From Gallionella sp. (lineage in GTDB: Bacteria > Pseudomonadota > Gammaproteobacteria > Burkholderiales > Gallionellaceae): a stretch of 44,578 bases of DNA. The stretch lies in the NCBI GenBank assembly GCA_030652475.1, contig JAUSAO010000053.1, forward strand, positions 1-44,578. The letters run 5' to 3'. Every line of letters begins with the position of its first letter. Positions within the stretch are counted from its first letter, which is position 1. The notes beneath the pieces were generated by a model that worked only from the letters and a program-made list of their open reading frames with translations, made no database searches and was not told where the DNA came from. The translations under genes and the position numbers were made by a program. Shown one piece after another: positions 1 to 6,167 of this stretch.

Positions 1-1
1 C

Positions 2-133
2 TTGGGTATGAGCGCAACCGGAAGCTTGCTCGTTGTCGTCTACACGCACAGGGAACCAAACATCTATCGAATAATTTCTGCTTGGAAAGCACATAAACGA
101 CAAAGGATTCAATATGAAAAAAATCGCCGCTGA
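2..133 (+). CDS. brnT: BrnT family toxin, C-terminal part (gene enters from left edge)
   Basis: This is the 3' end of a gene whose start lies outside the window. The open frame from position 2 to the TGA at 131-133 encodes about 43 residues. It contains a beta-strand-like segment (SLLVVVYTHRE) and the RIISAWKAHKRQR motif that closes BrnT proteins. BrnT is a small RNase toxin of the RelE fold and is neutralised by BrnA. The stop codon lies 20 bases inside the following brnA gene, and this toxin-first overlapping order is typical of brnTA operons. The catalytic residues are upstream and cannot be checked. Confidence 0.75.
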   Translation: MGMSATGSLLVVVYTHREPNIYRIISAWKAHKRQRIQYEKNRR

Positions 134-422
134 ACCGTATCGTGATATTGATTTTTCCTTGGCAAAACAGGGTGCTGTCATTCAGCCTGCGGTGGGGAAA
201 ATGAAAATATCCATTCGTCTTGACAACCGTGTTATCGAATATTTTCGTGGCCTGGTTGATGCTGATGGTGAGGGCAATTACCAAACACTGATCAATGATG
301 CACTGGTTACTTATATCCAGCAACGTTCACTACTTGAAGCTGTACGCCAAGTTGTTCGCGAGGAAATTACTCCTACAAAAACAAAAGCACGTACTGTGCG
401 CGGCAGTGCTGTTCATGCATAA
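114..422 (+). CDS. brnA: BrnA family antitoxin
   Basis: This 102-residue protein matches the BrnA antitoxin family. A variable N-terminus is followed by a ribbon-helix-helix-like DNA-binding segment around residues 28-70 (KISIRLDNRVIEYFRG, then a GNYQTLINDALVTYI helix pair). The tail is charged and would contact the toxin. BrnA normally binds BrnT and represses its own promoter. The start overlaps the brnT reading frame by 20 bases, suggesting coupled translation. The stop codon is followed one base later by the first box of an attC-like site, so the pair sits where an integron cassette gene would. Family assignment is from motif recognition only. Confidence 0.8.
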   Translation: MKKIAAEPYRDIDFSLAKQGAVIQPAVGKMKISIRLDNRVIEYFRGLVDADGEGNYQTLINDALVTYIQQRSLLEAVRQVVREEITPTKTKARTVRGSAVHA

Positions 423-423
423 C

Positions 424-474
424 GGCTAACCCGCCATTCGAGAGCGACGCCGCAAAAGCGCGGCGCGCCTCAGA
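424..474 (+). repeat. truncated attC-like integron recombination site after brnTA
   Basis: The box GGCTAAC (424-430) is followed by an imperfect stem. The left arm is GAGAGCGACGCCGC (440-453), the loop is AAAA, and the right arm contains GCGGCGCGCCTC (460-471). Removing A443 and A447 from the left arm gives a 12-base-pair perfect stem. Two such extrahelical bases on one arm are a hallmark of attC sites. The expected closing GTTRRRY box is missing. After about position 474 the sequence runs into the GGGGACAGACCACGG repeat, so the site appears to have lost its right end. Confidence 0.6.
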
Positions 475-480
475 CCAATA

Positions 481-495
481 GGGGACAGACCACGG
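481..495 (+). repeat. GGGGACAGACCACGG repeat, copy 1
   Basis: A 15-base sequence identical to positions 1687-1701. It lies exactly where the right half of the brnTA attC-like site should be. Similar GGGGACAGACCACG sequences often accompany REP-type transposon debris in proteobacteria (recalled, not searched). No transposase gene is present here. The two copies flank the hicAB and membrane-protein cassettes in direct orientation. Confidence 0.55.
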
Positions 496-548
496 TTTTT
501 TGTTCTGGAGTATTTTTCATTTTCTCGTTGTAAGCGTAATATCAGCGC

Positions 549-737
549 ATGAAAGTATCTGAGTTATTACGACTGCTGGAAAAAGATGGTTGGCTCATCG
601 TGCGTCAACGCGGGAGTCATCGCCAATTACACCACAATACGGAACCGGGTACCGTTACGGTTGCTGGTAAACCGAGCGTAGATGTTCCTCCCGGCACATT
701 AAACAGTGCGCTCAAACAGGCTGGATTAAAGGAGTAA
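549..737 (+). CDS. hicA: HicA family mRNA interferase toxin
   Basis: This 62-residue protein is the usual length for HicA. It shows the family pattern in order: MKVSELLRLLEKDGW, the RGSHRQ motif with the catalytic histidine (His24), a beta-hairpin around GTVTVAGKPS, and the closing PPGTLNSALKQAGL helix. HicA is a double-stranded-RNA-binding-domain-like ribonuclease that cleaves translated mRNA until bound by HicB. The gene is toxin-first, and hicB starts 4 bases after its stop. It sits between a damaged and an intact attC-like site, as a cassette would. All motif residues are present, so the toxin is probably active. Confidence 0.85.
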   Translation: MKVSELLRLLEKDGWLIVRQRGSHRQLHHNTEPGTVTVAGKPSVDVPPGTLNSALKQAGLKE

Positions 738-741
738 TTCC

Positions 742-960
742 ATGCGCTACATGGTTGTTATTGAAAAAGGCTTATCTAGTTACGGTGCGTTTGTCCCGGA
801 TTTGCCTGGCTGCATCGCCGTTGGCGAAACGGAAGCAGAGGCTCTTACACTTATTAAGGAAGCCATCCAGTTTCATCTTGAAGACATAAAAGCTGGCGGA
901 CTTCAATTTCCGCCACCTGCATCAAAGAGTACCTTTGTTGAAGTTGCTTTGGCTGCCTAA
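742..960 (+). CDS. hicB: HicB family antitoxin (short form)
   Basis: This 72-residue protein has the HicB partial RNase H-like fold. The diagnostic pattern is YGAFVPDLPGCIAVGET followed by an amphipathic helix with EAIQFHLED. It binds and blocks HicA. The protein ends after residue 72 and lacks the C-terminal helix-turn-helix or ribbon-helix-helix domain that many HicB proteins use to repress their operon, so autoregulation may be weak or come from elsewhere. A GGAG ribosome-binding site precedes the ATG. The stop codon lies inside the first box of the following attC-like site, the tight packing seen in integron cassettes. Confidence 0.85.
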   Translation: MRYMVVIEKGLSSYGAFVPDLPGCIAVGETEAEALTLIKEAIQFHLEDIKAGGLQFPPPASKSTFVEVALAA

Positions 961-1039
961 CGACATTGAAGCGGAGCGCGCAACAGCATGATTCTTCGAT
1001 CATCGGTCATTTGCGCGCCCGCTTAATTCCACGTTAGCC
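955..1039 (+). repeat. attC-like integron recombination site after hicAB
   Basis: The site opens with GCCTAAC (955-961) and closes with GTTAGCC (1033-1039). Inside are the arms GCGGAGCGCGCAA (971-983) and TTGCGCGCCCGC (1011-1022). These pair over 12 consecutive base pairs once the single A975 is looped out. The spacers between outer boxes and stem are 9 and 10 bases. The apical region contains a small second hairpin. Outer core boxes, inner stem, extrahelical base and position at a cassette stop codon all match the attC (59-base element) plan. The length of 85 bases is within the attC range. Confidence 0.75.
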
Positions 1040-1094
1040 AAATCTGCTCGCAAGTGGAGTATCATTTCGACAGCAATACTACTGGAGGTGTATT

Positions 1095-1322
1095 TTGTCA
1101 GAAACTGATTTCACAAAAGAGCAAATTGCCTACCTTAAAGTTTGGTTGGGTATCCTTGTGGTTACAGATATTAGTTTGGTAGGGTGGCTTGCCTCAAACA
1201 TTGCATCTACGAGCACAATTCTAATTACCACGGTCGTGGTAGCTGCGGCTGTTGCCACAGTAGGTGTTGTACTTTTACACAGGCGCATTGAACAGCGCAT
1301 TGAAACTCTCAGGGAGTTATGA
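1095..1322 (+). CDS. small two-helix membrane protein of unknown function (cassette gene)
   Basis: I do not recognise a named family. The 75-residue product starts at a TTG placed 5 bases after a strong GGAGGTG ribosome-binding site. It has two hydrophobic segments, about residues 14-35 and 42-60, joined by a short polar turn. A basic, charged tail follows (HRRIEQRIETLREL) and is probably cytoplasmic. The stop codon TGA overlaps the ATG of the next tiny gene in an ATGA arrangement. The gene lies between two attC-like sites and is probably an integron cassette. A membrane toxin, a toxin-antitoxin member or a transport accessory subunit are all possible, and nothing here decides between them. 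Confidence 0.6.
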   Translation: MSETDFTKEQIAYLKVWLGILVVTDISLVGWLASNIASTSTILITTVVVAAAVATVGVVLLHRRIEQRIETLREL

Positions 1323-1411
1323 ACATGGAAATTATTGTCGCTTTGCTTGTTTTAGTGGTTGCTTTTGTTTTTGTTGGTTTGGCTCTTGACGCAAGCCGTC
1401 ACGCAAAATAA
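1319..1411 (+). CDS. tiny single-helix membrane protein, coupled to the preceding gene
   Basis: The open frame from the ATG at 1319 encodes 30 residues: a start (MNMEII), one uninterrupted hydrophobic helix of about 19 residues and a short tail (DASRHAK). The ATG overlaps the previous stop codon (ATGA), and an AGGGAG box sits just upstream. A second in-frame ATG at 1325 has better spacing to that box and could be the true start. The stop lies one base before an attC-like box. The family is unknown. Its overlap with the two-helix gene suggests the two are made together, perhaps as partners. Confidence 0.5.
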   Translation: MNMEIIVALLVLVVAFVFVGLALDASRHAK

Positions 1412-1474
1412 GGCTAACGATTAAGGTTAGGTCGTGATCGCGAAGCGAGCCACGATCTGAACCGTTTGTTGGAC
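1412..1474 (+). repeat. attC-like integron recombination site after the membrane-protein pair
   Basis: The first box GGCTAAC (1412-1418) begins right after the preceding stop codon. The last box GTTGGAC (1468-1474) fits GTTRRRY. Between them GGTTAGGTCGTG (1425-1436) pairs with CACGATCTGAACC (1451-1463), with one unpaired base (G1459) and one G-T wobble, closed by a GCGAAGC-type apex. The outer boxes are less complementary to each other than in the hicAB site. The site is more degenerate than the 955-1039 site but has the same order of elements and the same position relative to its genes. Confidence 0.55.
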
Positions 1475-1648
1475 GAGCCCGGCTAAGGCTCACTATGCAA
1501 ATATCTCCTCAATCCAGCCTCGCTTCGAGGGGCTGAAACGCCCCGGATATTTTAAAAAGCCACTTTCAGCATGACGACACCACCAATTTCAGTGCCAAAA
1601 GTGGCTGATTTACTCGATTTCAGCCGATTTCAGAGTGAGTTGAGCCGC

Positions 1649-1668
1649 ACCTGCTGAGTGCAGCAGGT
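1649..1668. repeat. perfect 8-bp hairpin
   Basis: ACCTGCTG and CAGCAGGT form perfect arms around an AGTG loop. There is no T-run after it, so it is not a convincing terminator. It is more likely a piece of a REP-type repeat. Confidence 0.4.
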
Positions 1669-1686
1669 TTGCGGGGCGGCAAAACC

Positions 1687-1701
1687 GGGGACAGACCACG
1701 G
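1687..1701 (+). repeat. GGGGACAGACCACGG repeat, copy 2
   Basis: Identical in all 15 bases to positions 481-495 and in the same orientation. The two copies bracket the hicAB and membrane-protein cassettes (about 1.2 kb). Confidence 0.55.
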
Positions 1702-1751
1702 CTTCTTCAATCCATTGATTATATTTAACCCAAATTATCCATTGGGAAATT

Positions 1752-1855
1752 CTCCCCCCATCCCCCCTCCAACTCCCCCCTTGAAGGGGGGAGAGTATGC
1801 TACTGTGCCTGCCTTTCCCCCTCCCTTTCAAGGGGAGGGTTGGGGTGGGGATGGG
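1752..1855. repeat. C/G-rich imperfect inverted repeat
   Basis: The left arm reads roughly CCCCCATCCCCCCTCCAACT followed by a CCCCCCTTGAAGGGGGG palindrome. The right arm has a TTTCAAGGGG palindrome followed by GGGTTGGGGTGGGGATGGG, which is close to the reverse complement of the left arm. Each arm therefore carries its own small hairpin inside a larger inverted repeat. This fits a paired REP-like element or a miniature insertion remnant. Confidence 0.55.
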
Positions 1856-1945
1856 TTAATTCAGCTAATGAACAATCCGGGTTTAACAAATTTTCATTCT
1901 CTTATCGCCAATAACAATCTGCATTAAATCGTTTAAGGATAGGAC

Positions 1946-2239
1946 ATGCGCATCACCAATACACAAGCCGAACAAGCTGTTCGCATTATCCGCGATGTAC
2001 TGGGTGCGGATGCCACTGTATGGCTGTTCGGCTCTCGCACGGATGACAGCAAGCGCGGCGGAGATGTGGATTTGTACGCTGAAACAACCCTGAGCGGAGT
2101 CTTGCTGGATGAGACGGTACGGGCAAAAATCGCGCTGAACGATTTATTTGGCCGCTCTGTTGACCTGGTGGTAAACAATCACCGAAAATCCCGCCCGATC
2201 TACCAAATCGCCCGTGAACAGGGAATCCGTCTGATATGA
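1946..2239 (+). CDS. mntA: MNT-type nucleotidyltransferase antitoxin of a HEPN/MNT pair
   Basis: This 97-residue minimal nucleotidyltransferase contains the active-site signature G29-S30, nine residues, then D40-V-D42, which binds nucleotide and magnesium. A further acidic residue lies near VDLVV. Family members named MntA transfer AMP from ATP onto the partner HepT and silence its ribonuclease activity. The stop codon overlaps the ATG of the downstream HEPN gene by 4 bases, the usual operon structure of this toxin-antitoxin type. An AGGATAGG-like ribosome-binding site precedes the ATG. All catalytic residues seen are intact. Confidence 0.85.
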   Translation: MRITNTQAEQAVRIIRDVLGADATVWLFGSRTDDSKRGGDVDLYAETTLSGVLLDETVRAKIALNDLFGRSVDLVVNNHRKSRPIYQIAREQGIRLI

Positions 2240-2706
2240 AAATCCATTTGCAATTGATCGCATCAAGGCTGGCGCAACTACTCAAATTGCGCGCGTATCT
2301 GCTTCACGCCACCCACAAGATAGAGCAATGCGGGATGCTGAAGAAAAATCCTGCCGAATATACGCTGGATGACTCCAATGATCTCGCCGCCTTCCGCATG
2401 CGCGTTTCGGAATTCCAGGAACATCTCGGCAAGCTGCTGGCCTCCATCGCACGCGAGGAGGAAGTCAAATACAGTGGTTTCTCCGATGTACTGGCTTTCG
2501 CCGAAAAGGCTGGAATCATAGCCAGCGAATCTGCATGGAAAGAAATCCGCGAAATACGCAATCAGCTCAACCACGAATATGAAGATGATCCCGAAGCGCT
2601 GACCGAGATTATCAATAAAATGGTGGCCTGTATCCCTGCGTTGCTGGAATGGGAAGCAAACGCACACCATTACTGCACCACCAAATTCAGGCTGAACGAG
2701 TTGTGA
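2236..2706 (+). CDS. hepT: HEPN-domain ribonuclease toxin (HepT-like)
   Basis: This 156-residue helical protein carries the HEPN motif RNQLNHEY, giving Arg108, His113 and Tyr115 in the RX4HXY pattern. In characterised HepT proteins the Arg and His form the RNase site and the Tyr is AMPylated by MntA. The pair with the upstream nucleotidyltransferase is therefore complete. The ATG overlaps the mntA stop by 4 bases. The 3' end overlaps the GTG start of nth in a GTGA arrangement, an unusual link to a housekeeping repair gene. Confidence 0.85.
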   Translation: MKIHLQLIASRLAQLLKLRAYLLHATHKIEQCGMLKKNPAEYTLDDSNDLAAFRMRVSEFQEHLGKLLASIAREEEVKYSGFSDVLAFAEKAGIIASESAWKEIREIRNQLNHEYEDDPEALTEIINKMVACIPALLEWEANAHHYCTTKFRLNEL

Positions 2707-3368
2707 ATTCGGTAAAACGTCGGCAAATTTTTCAACGCCTGCAAGCGGGAAATCCGCACCCGAAAACCGAACTGGAATATCGCTCGCCGTTTGAATTGCT
2801 GGTGGCGGTGATGCTATCGGCGCAGGCCACCGACATCAGTGTCAATTCCGCCACCCGGCAGCTGTATCCCGTCGCCAATACACCCGAGGCGATACTCCGG
2901 CTGGGCGAAGAAAAGTTGCGCGAGTACATCCAGCGCATCGGTCTGTACAAGACCAAGGCGAAGCATGTCATTCAGACCTGCCGCATTCTGCTTGAACAAC
3001 ACGCAAGCCAGGTGCCGCAGACGCGCGAGGCGCTGGAAGCCTTGCCCGGCGTGGGACGCAAGACCGCTAACGTGATCCTCAACACCGCCTTCGGCCAGCC
3101 GACCATTGCGGTGGACACGCACCTCTTCCGGCTCAGCAACCGCATTGGCCTGGCTCCGGGCAAGACGGTGCTGGAGGTGGAAAAGAAACTGCTCAAGGTG
3201 ATACCGAAGGAATTCATGCTGGACGCGCATCACTGGTTAATCCTGCACGGTCGTTATATCTGCCGCGCACGAGCGCCCAAGTGCGCCGAATGCGTTATTT
3301 ACGACTTATGCGAATACAAAAACAAGGACAACAAAACCTTTTCGCCCCCTGTTTTTCCAAGTTTATAG
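2703..3368 (+). CDS. nth: endonuclease III (DNA glycosylase/AP lyase)
   Basis: Nth removes oxidised pyrimidines in base-excision repair and cuts the resulting abasic site. From the GTG at 2703 the protein is 221 residues and aligns with E. coli Nth from its first residue. The helix-hairpin-helix LPGVGRKTANV contains catalytic Lys120, and VDTH contains Asp138. The C-terminal cluster loop has the CX6CX2CX5C spacing that holds a [4Fe-4S] centre. About 10 extra residues follow the cluster. The GTG lies inside the hepT stop codon (GTGA). An earlier in-frame ATG at 2649 exists but would bury the start in hepT and does not fit the family's N-terminus. Confidence 0.93.
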   Translation: MNSVKRRQIFQRLQAGNPHPKTELEYRSPFELLVAVMLSAQATDISVNSATRQLYPVANTPEAILRLGEEKLREYIQRIGLYKTKAKHVIQTCRILLEQHASQVPQTREALEALPGVGRKTANVILNTAFGQPTIAVDTHLFRLSNRIGLAPGKTVLEVEKKLLKVIPKEFMLDAHHWLILHGRYICRARAPKCAECVIYDLCEYKNKDNKTFSPPVFPSL

Positions 3369-3379
3369 AGGCTACATCA

Positions 3380-3805
3380 ATGTTTTTCAATCCCAGTCGC
3401 GACGAAGCACGCTTATTTATTTTTGAGACATGGCGCAAGCGCCGCGAGAAATCGCTGCTGACACCGCTGGAAGACCTGGCCGCGCAGCTAATCGAAAAAC
3501 ATCCCGAATATTTTTCCGTATTCGAAGACCCTGAGCAGTTTCGCGATTACGATTATTCGCCGGAACAGGGTCAGCCCAATCCTTTCCTGCATTTAATGAT
3601 GCACCTCACTATCGAGGAGCAAATCTCCATAGACCAGCCGCCGGGAATACGCGCCCATTTCGTGCGTCTGACGCATCGGTTCGAGTCTGAACACGACGCG
3701 CAGCATCGCATGATGGAATGCCTGAGCGAAATGATCTGGCAGGCGCAGCGCAACCGTACCCAGCCGGATGCCGCCGTCTATCTGGACTGTTTATCGGCCA
3801 ACTGA
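3380..3805 (+). CDS. DUF1841 family protein
   Basis: This 141-residue protein starts MFFNPSRDEARLF and shows the conserved pattern of the DUF1841 family found across beta- and gammaproteobacteria: an LTPLEDLAAQLIEKHPEY block, then PFLHLMMHLTIEEQ and a C-terminal HRMMECLSEMIWQAQ helix. The function of the family is unknown. It is soluble and mostly helical, with several histidines (HLMMH, HRMMEC) that might bind metal, which is inference only. It begins 11 bases after nth, so the two are probably co-transcribed. Upstream in-frame starts would overlap nth heavily and add residues not seen in the family. Confidence 0.85.
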   Translation: MFFNPSRDEARLFIFETWRKRREKSLLTPLEDLAAQLIEKHPEYFSVFEDPEQFRDYDYSPEQGQPNPFLHLMMHLTIEEQISIDQPPGIRAHFVRLTHRFESEHDAQHRMMECLSEMIWQAQRNRTQPDAAVYLDCLSAN

Positions 3806-3852
3806 TGCATGCTTGCCAACCCCGAACAACTCAAGATTGAAAAGGATATGTT

Positions 3853-4236
3853 ATGGCTCTGCCCTGGCTTGCAGTACTGAAAATCGTTCCCTGGACCGAT
3901 GTCATCAACAATGCCCCCAAGGTGGCCGACGGCGCGAAAAAACTCTGGAACGCCATCGGCAAGCAGCCCCCCGCGCCCAAAAGAGCCGCACCTGCGGAGA
4001 ACCCGGCTGCCACACCCGAAGCACCATCGATCACCACATTGCGACTCACCGCGCTGGAGACCGCGACGGCGGAACTGCACGAGCAGATGCTCGCCTCTTC
4101 CGAGCTCATCAAGGCGCTGGCCGAACAGAATACGCAGCTCATCAAGCACATTGAGACAAACCGGGTGCGCATGCGCTGGATGTGGCTCGCAATAATCATA
4201 GTGGGCGTCCTCGCGGTATCTGCGCTGGCACGTTAA
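3853..4236 (+). CDS. small tail-anchored coiled-coil protein of unknown function
   Basis: I do not recognise a named family. The 127-residue product has an N-terminal region with PWTDVINNAPKVADGAKKLW, a proline/alanine-rich linker (about residues 40-60), a predicted coiled coil (about 65-100) and one C-terminal hydrophobic helix (WMWLAIIIVGVLAVSALA) ending two residues before the stop. The soluble part would face the cytoplasm with the tail in the membrane. An AAAGGAT ribosome-binding site precedes the ATG. It lies 47 bases after the DUF1841 gene and is probably in the nth operon. Its stop codon falls in the left end of a repeat element. Confidence 0.7.
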   Translation: MALPWLAVLKIVPWTDVINNAPKVADGAKKLWNAIGKQPPAPKRAAPAENPAATPEAPSITTLRLTALETATAELHEQMLASSELIKALAEQNTQLIKHIETNRVRMRWMWLAIIIVGVLAVSALAR

Positions 4237-4446
4237 TCCTTAAAACCTCATTTCATCCACGAAAGGCACGAAATTCACGAAAGAAAACAATCGACTACAT
4301 AAATTGAGCAACGCACTCAACGGGTGATGCAACAAATCAGGATATGCATTTGAATTTGTTCGTGTTTTTTGCGAGCATCCGCTTTGCGGATTGCCTGCTA
4401 AAATCGTTTCGTGGGTTTCGTGGACAACAGCTTTTTCTAGGTTAAT
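4232..4446. repeat. ~215-bp palindromic repeat element A (CACGAAA arms)
   Basis: The ends GTTAATCCT...CATCCACGAAA and TTTCGTGGAC...AGGTTAAT form imperfect terminal inverted repeats, with additional CACGAA units inside. The core (about 4281-4366) is the reverse complement of the core of element B (13893-14096), at roughly 80% identity by eye. A hairpin module, TCCGCTTTGCGGA followed by TTGCCTGCT (4378-4399), lies right of the core. The left end includes the stop codon of the preceding gene. It fills the gap between that gene and yajR. No coding sequence is present, so it is a non-autonomous repeat. Confidence 0.7.
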
Positions 4447-4548
4447 CAGCTTCAGGCATTACCGCCTGCCGGATAGCAGAATGAATCTGTCGGCGGCTGT
4501 GGCGACCTGCTAAAATGCGCGACTCTTCACGCCCATCCAAGATCATCC

Positions 4549-5934
4549 ATGCAACATATATCAGAATCCATGACTGCAACCGAGCGTCGCGCCAGCTTTG
4601 GTCTGGCAGGCATTTATGGCCTGCGCATGCTGGGCCTGTTCATCATCCTGCCGGTTTTCGCGCTGTACGCAGAACATCTGCCGGGCGGCAACAGCCATCT
4701 GCTGATGGGCATCGCGCTGGGCGCTTACGGTCTGACGCAGGCGATACTGCAAATTCCGGCTGGCTGGCTGTCCGATCGCTACGGGCGCAAACCCATTATT
4801 TACATCAGTTTGATCTTGTTCGCGCTGGGCAGCTTTATCGCCGCCTTTGCAGACAATATTTACTGGGTGATACTCGGCCGCGTGGTGCAGGGCGCGGGCG
4901 CGCTGAATGCGGCGGTCATGGCGCTTACCGCCGACCTGACCCGCGAGGAACACCGCACCAAGGCGATGGCGCTGATAGGCATCTCTATCGGCATCACCTT
5001 TTCAATCTCAATGGTACTGTCGCCGCTGCTCAACGACATGATAGGCGTACCCGGCATTTTCGCCCTGACCGGCGTGCTGGCCTTGCTGGCGATGGGGGTA
5101 GTGAAATTCGTGATCCCCGATCCGGCCATCACCCGCTTCCACAGCGACACCGAGGCCAGCAGCAATAAATTTGCCGAAGTACTGCACAACAAGGAGTTGC
5201 TGCGCCTCAACTTTGGCATTTTTTCCCTGCATGCCATCCTGATGTCGGTGTTCATGCAAGTACCGTTCGTGCTGCAACGCGACGGACTGCCGGTGGCGCA
5301 GCACTGGAAGATTTATCTGCCGGTGATGCTGATCGCCTTCGTGTTGATGGTTATGCCGCTGATCATCGCCGAGAAAAAAGCCAAAATGAAACAGGTGTTC
5401 ATCGGGGCGGTGGCGCTGGCGCTGTGTGGGCAATTGCTGTTATTGCTGGCGCAGGACAGCTTATGGGGAGTGGCCACGGCGCTGCTGATTTTCTTCACCG
5501 CGTTCAACATACTGGAAGCCACCCTGCCCTCGATGATCAGCAAAATTTCACCGCTGGCCGCCAAAGGCACGGCAATGGGCGTGTATAGCAGCGTACAGTT
5601 TCTCGGCGCTTTCTTCGGCGCGACCATGGGCGGCGCACTGATGCAGTACGCGGGGGGCAATGCCGTGTTCATCTTCAGCATTGCCCTGCTGCTGGCATGG
5701 CTGATCGTCGCCTACGGCATGCAGCCACTGGCTGTGGTGCGCACCAAGCTATACCATCTGGGCGAAATAAGCGATGTTCAGGGCGTGCAGTTACAGCAAC
5801 AACTGGCAGGTCTGCAAGGCGTACGCGAAGCGATGGTCGTGGCGGCAGAGGGCATGGCCTGCCTGAAAGTGGACATGCAGGGATACGATGAAACAGCCGT
5901 GGAACGACTCGTCACACAGACCGCCGATACATAA
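4549..5934 (+). CDS. yajR: major facilitator transporter with C-terminal YAM-type domain (YajR-like)
   Basis: This 461-residue protein resembles E. coli YajR over its whole length. It has 12 predicted membrane helices, including the helix 2-3 motif GWLSDRYGRKP with the D-R-x-G-R signature of the superfamily. The central pattern LNFGIFSLHAILMS and the KGTAMGVYSS segment also match. After about residue 390 a soluble tail of some 65 residues follows, matching the small ferredoxin-fold YAM domain peculiar to YajR. YajR is a proton-driven exporter whose substrate is uncertain. Start: the ATG at 4549 is used, and the ATG at 4570 (MTATERR) is a reasonable alternative. It stands alone after repeat A. 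Confidence 0.85.
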   Translation: MQHISESMTATERRASFGLAGIYGLRMLGLFIILPVFALYAEHLPGGNSHLLMGIALGAYGLTQAILQIPAGWLSDRYGRKPIIYISLILFALGSFIAAFADNIYWVILGRVVQGAGALNAAVMALTADLTREEHRTKAMALIGISIGITFSISMVLSPLLNDMIGVPGIFALTGVLALLAMGVVKFVIPDPAITRFHSDTEASSNKFAEVLHNKELLRLNFGIFSLHAILMSVFMQVPFVLQRDGLPVAQHWKIYLPVMLIAFVLMVMPLIIAEKKAKMKQVFIGAVALALCGQLLLLLAQDSLWGVATALLIFFTAFNILEATLPSMISKISPLAAKGTAMGVYSSVQFLGAFFGATMGGALMQYAGGNAVFIFSIALLLAWLIVAYGMQPLAVVRTKLYHLGEISDVQGVQLQQQLAGLQGVREAMVVAAEGMACLKVDMQGYDETAVERLVTQTADT

Positions 5935-6167
5935 GGGTGAGCCTGTTGCGCCAGTGCTGATGCACTACCCCTTCCCGCATATCAGCGTAACACCGTGTTT
6001 ATCCAGACAATTGCCGACCCTGCGGGGGTGTGTTAGGCTGCGCCCCTTGCTTCTGCAAGCTGTGGACAAAAAAGCATGACAGGCATTGCAGCTAATCGTA
6101 CCCGGGCAAGTTACTGAAAATCACACGCGCATGAAACTCACTGCAATCATTCTTCCGTGATGCGAAA

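Larger units (their letters stand above)
1475..1945. other. non-coding, repeat-rich junction
   Basis: About 470 bases without a convincing gene. From left to right it holds short palindromes around 1517-1550 (CCTCGCTTCGAGG, then GGGGCTGAAACGCCCC), an unassigned A/T-richer stretch, a perfect hairpin at 1649-1668, the second GGGGACAGACCACGG copy at 1687-1701, and a C/G-rich inverted repeat at 1752-1855. Short open frames here run through the repeats and have no recognisable product. The density of palindromes suggests accumulated mobile-element debris at the edge of the cassette region. Confidence 0.6.

Noticed and set aside
1555..1640. Insertion-sequence end upstream of the repeat-rich junction
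   Set aside because: The sequence has the feel of transposase-flanking DNA, but no terminal repeat or transposase fragment could be recognised.
1658..1927. Small open frame through the C/G-rich repeat
   Set aside because: Most of it is palindrome translated into Pro/Gly-rich sequence, without a ribosome-binding site.
1..2000. CRISPR array
   Set aside because: The repeated elements are only two copies or are single palindromes of different sequence, without regular spacers or cas genes.
4515..5168. Alternative frame over the start of the yajR gene
   Set aside because: Arg- and His-rich shadow of the real transporter frame, which is supported by family similarity.
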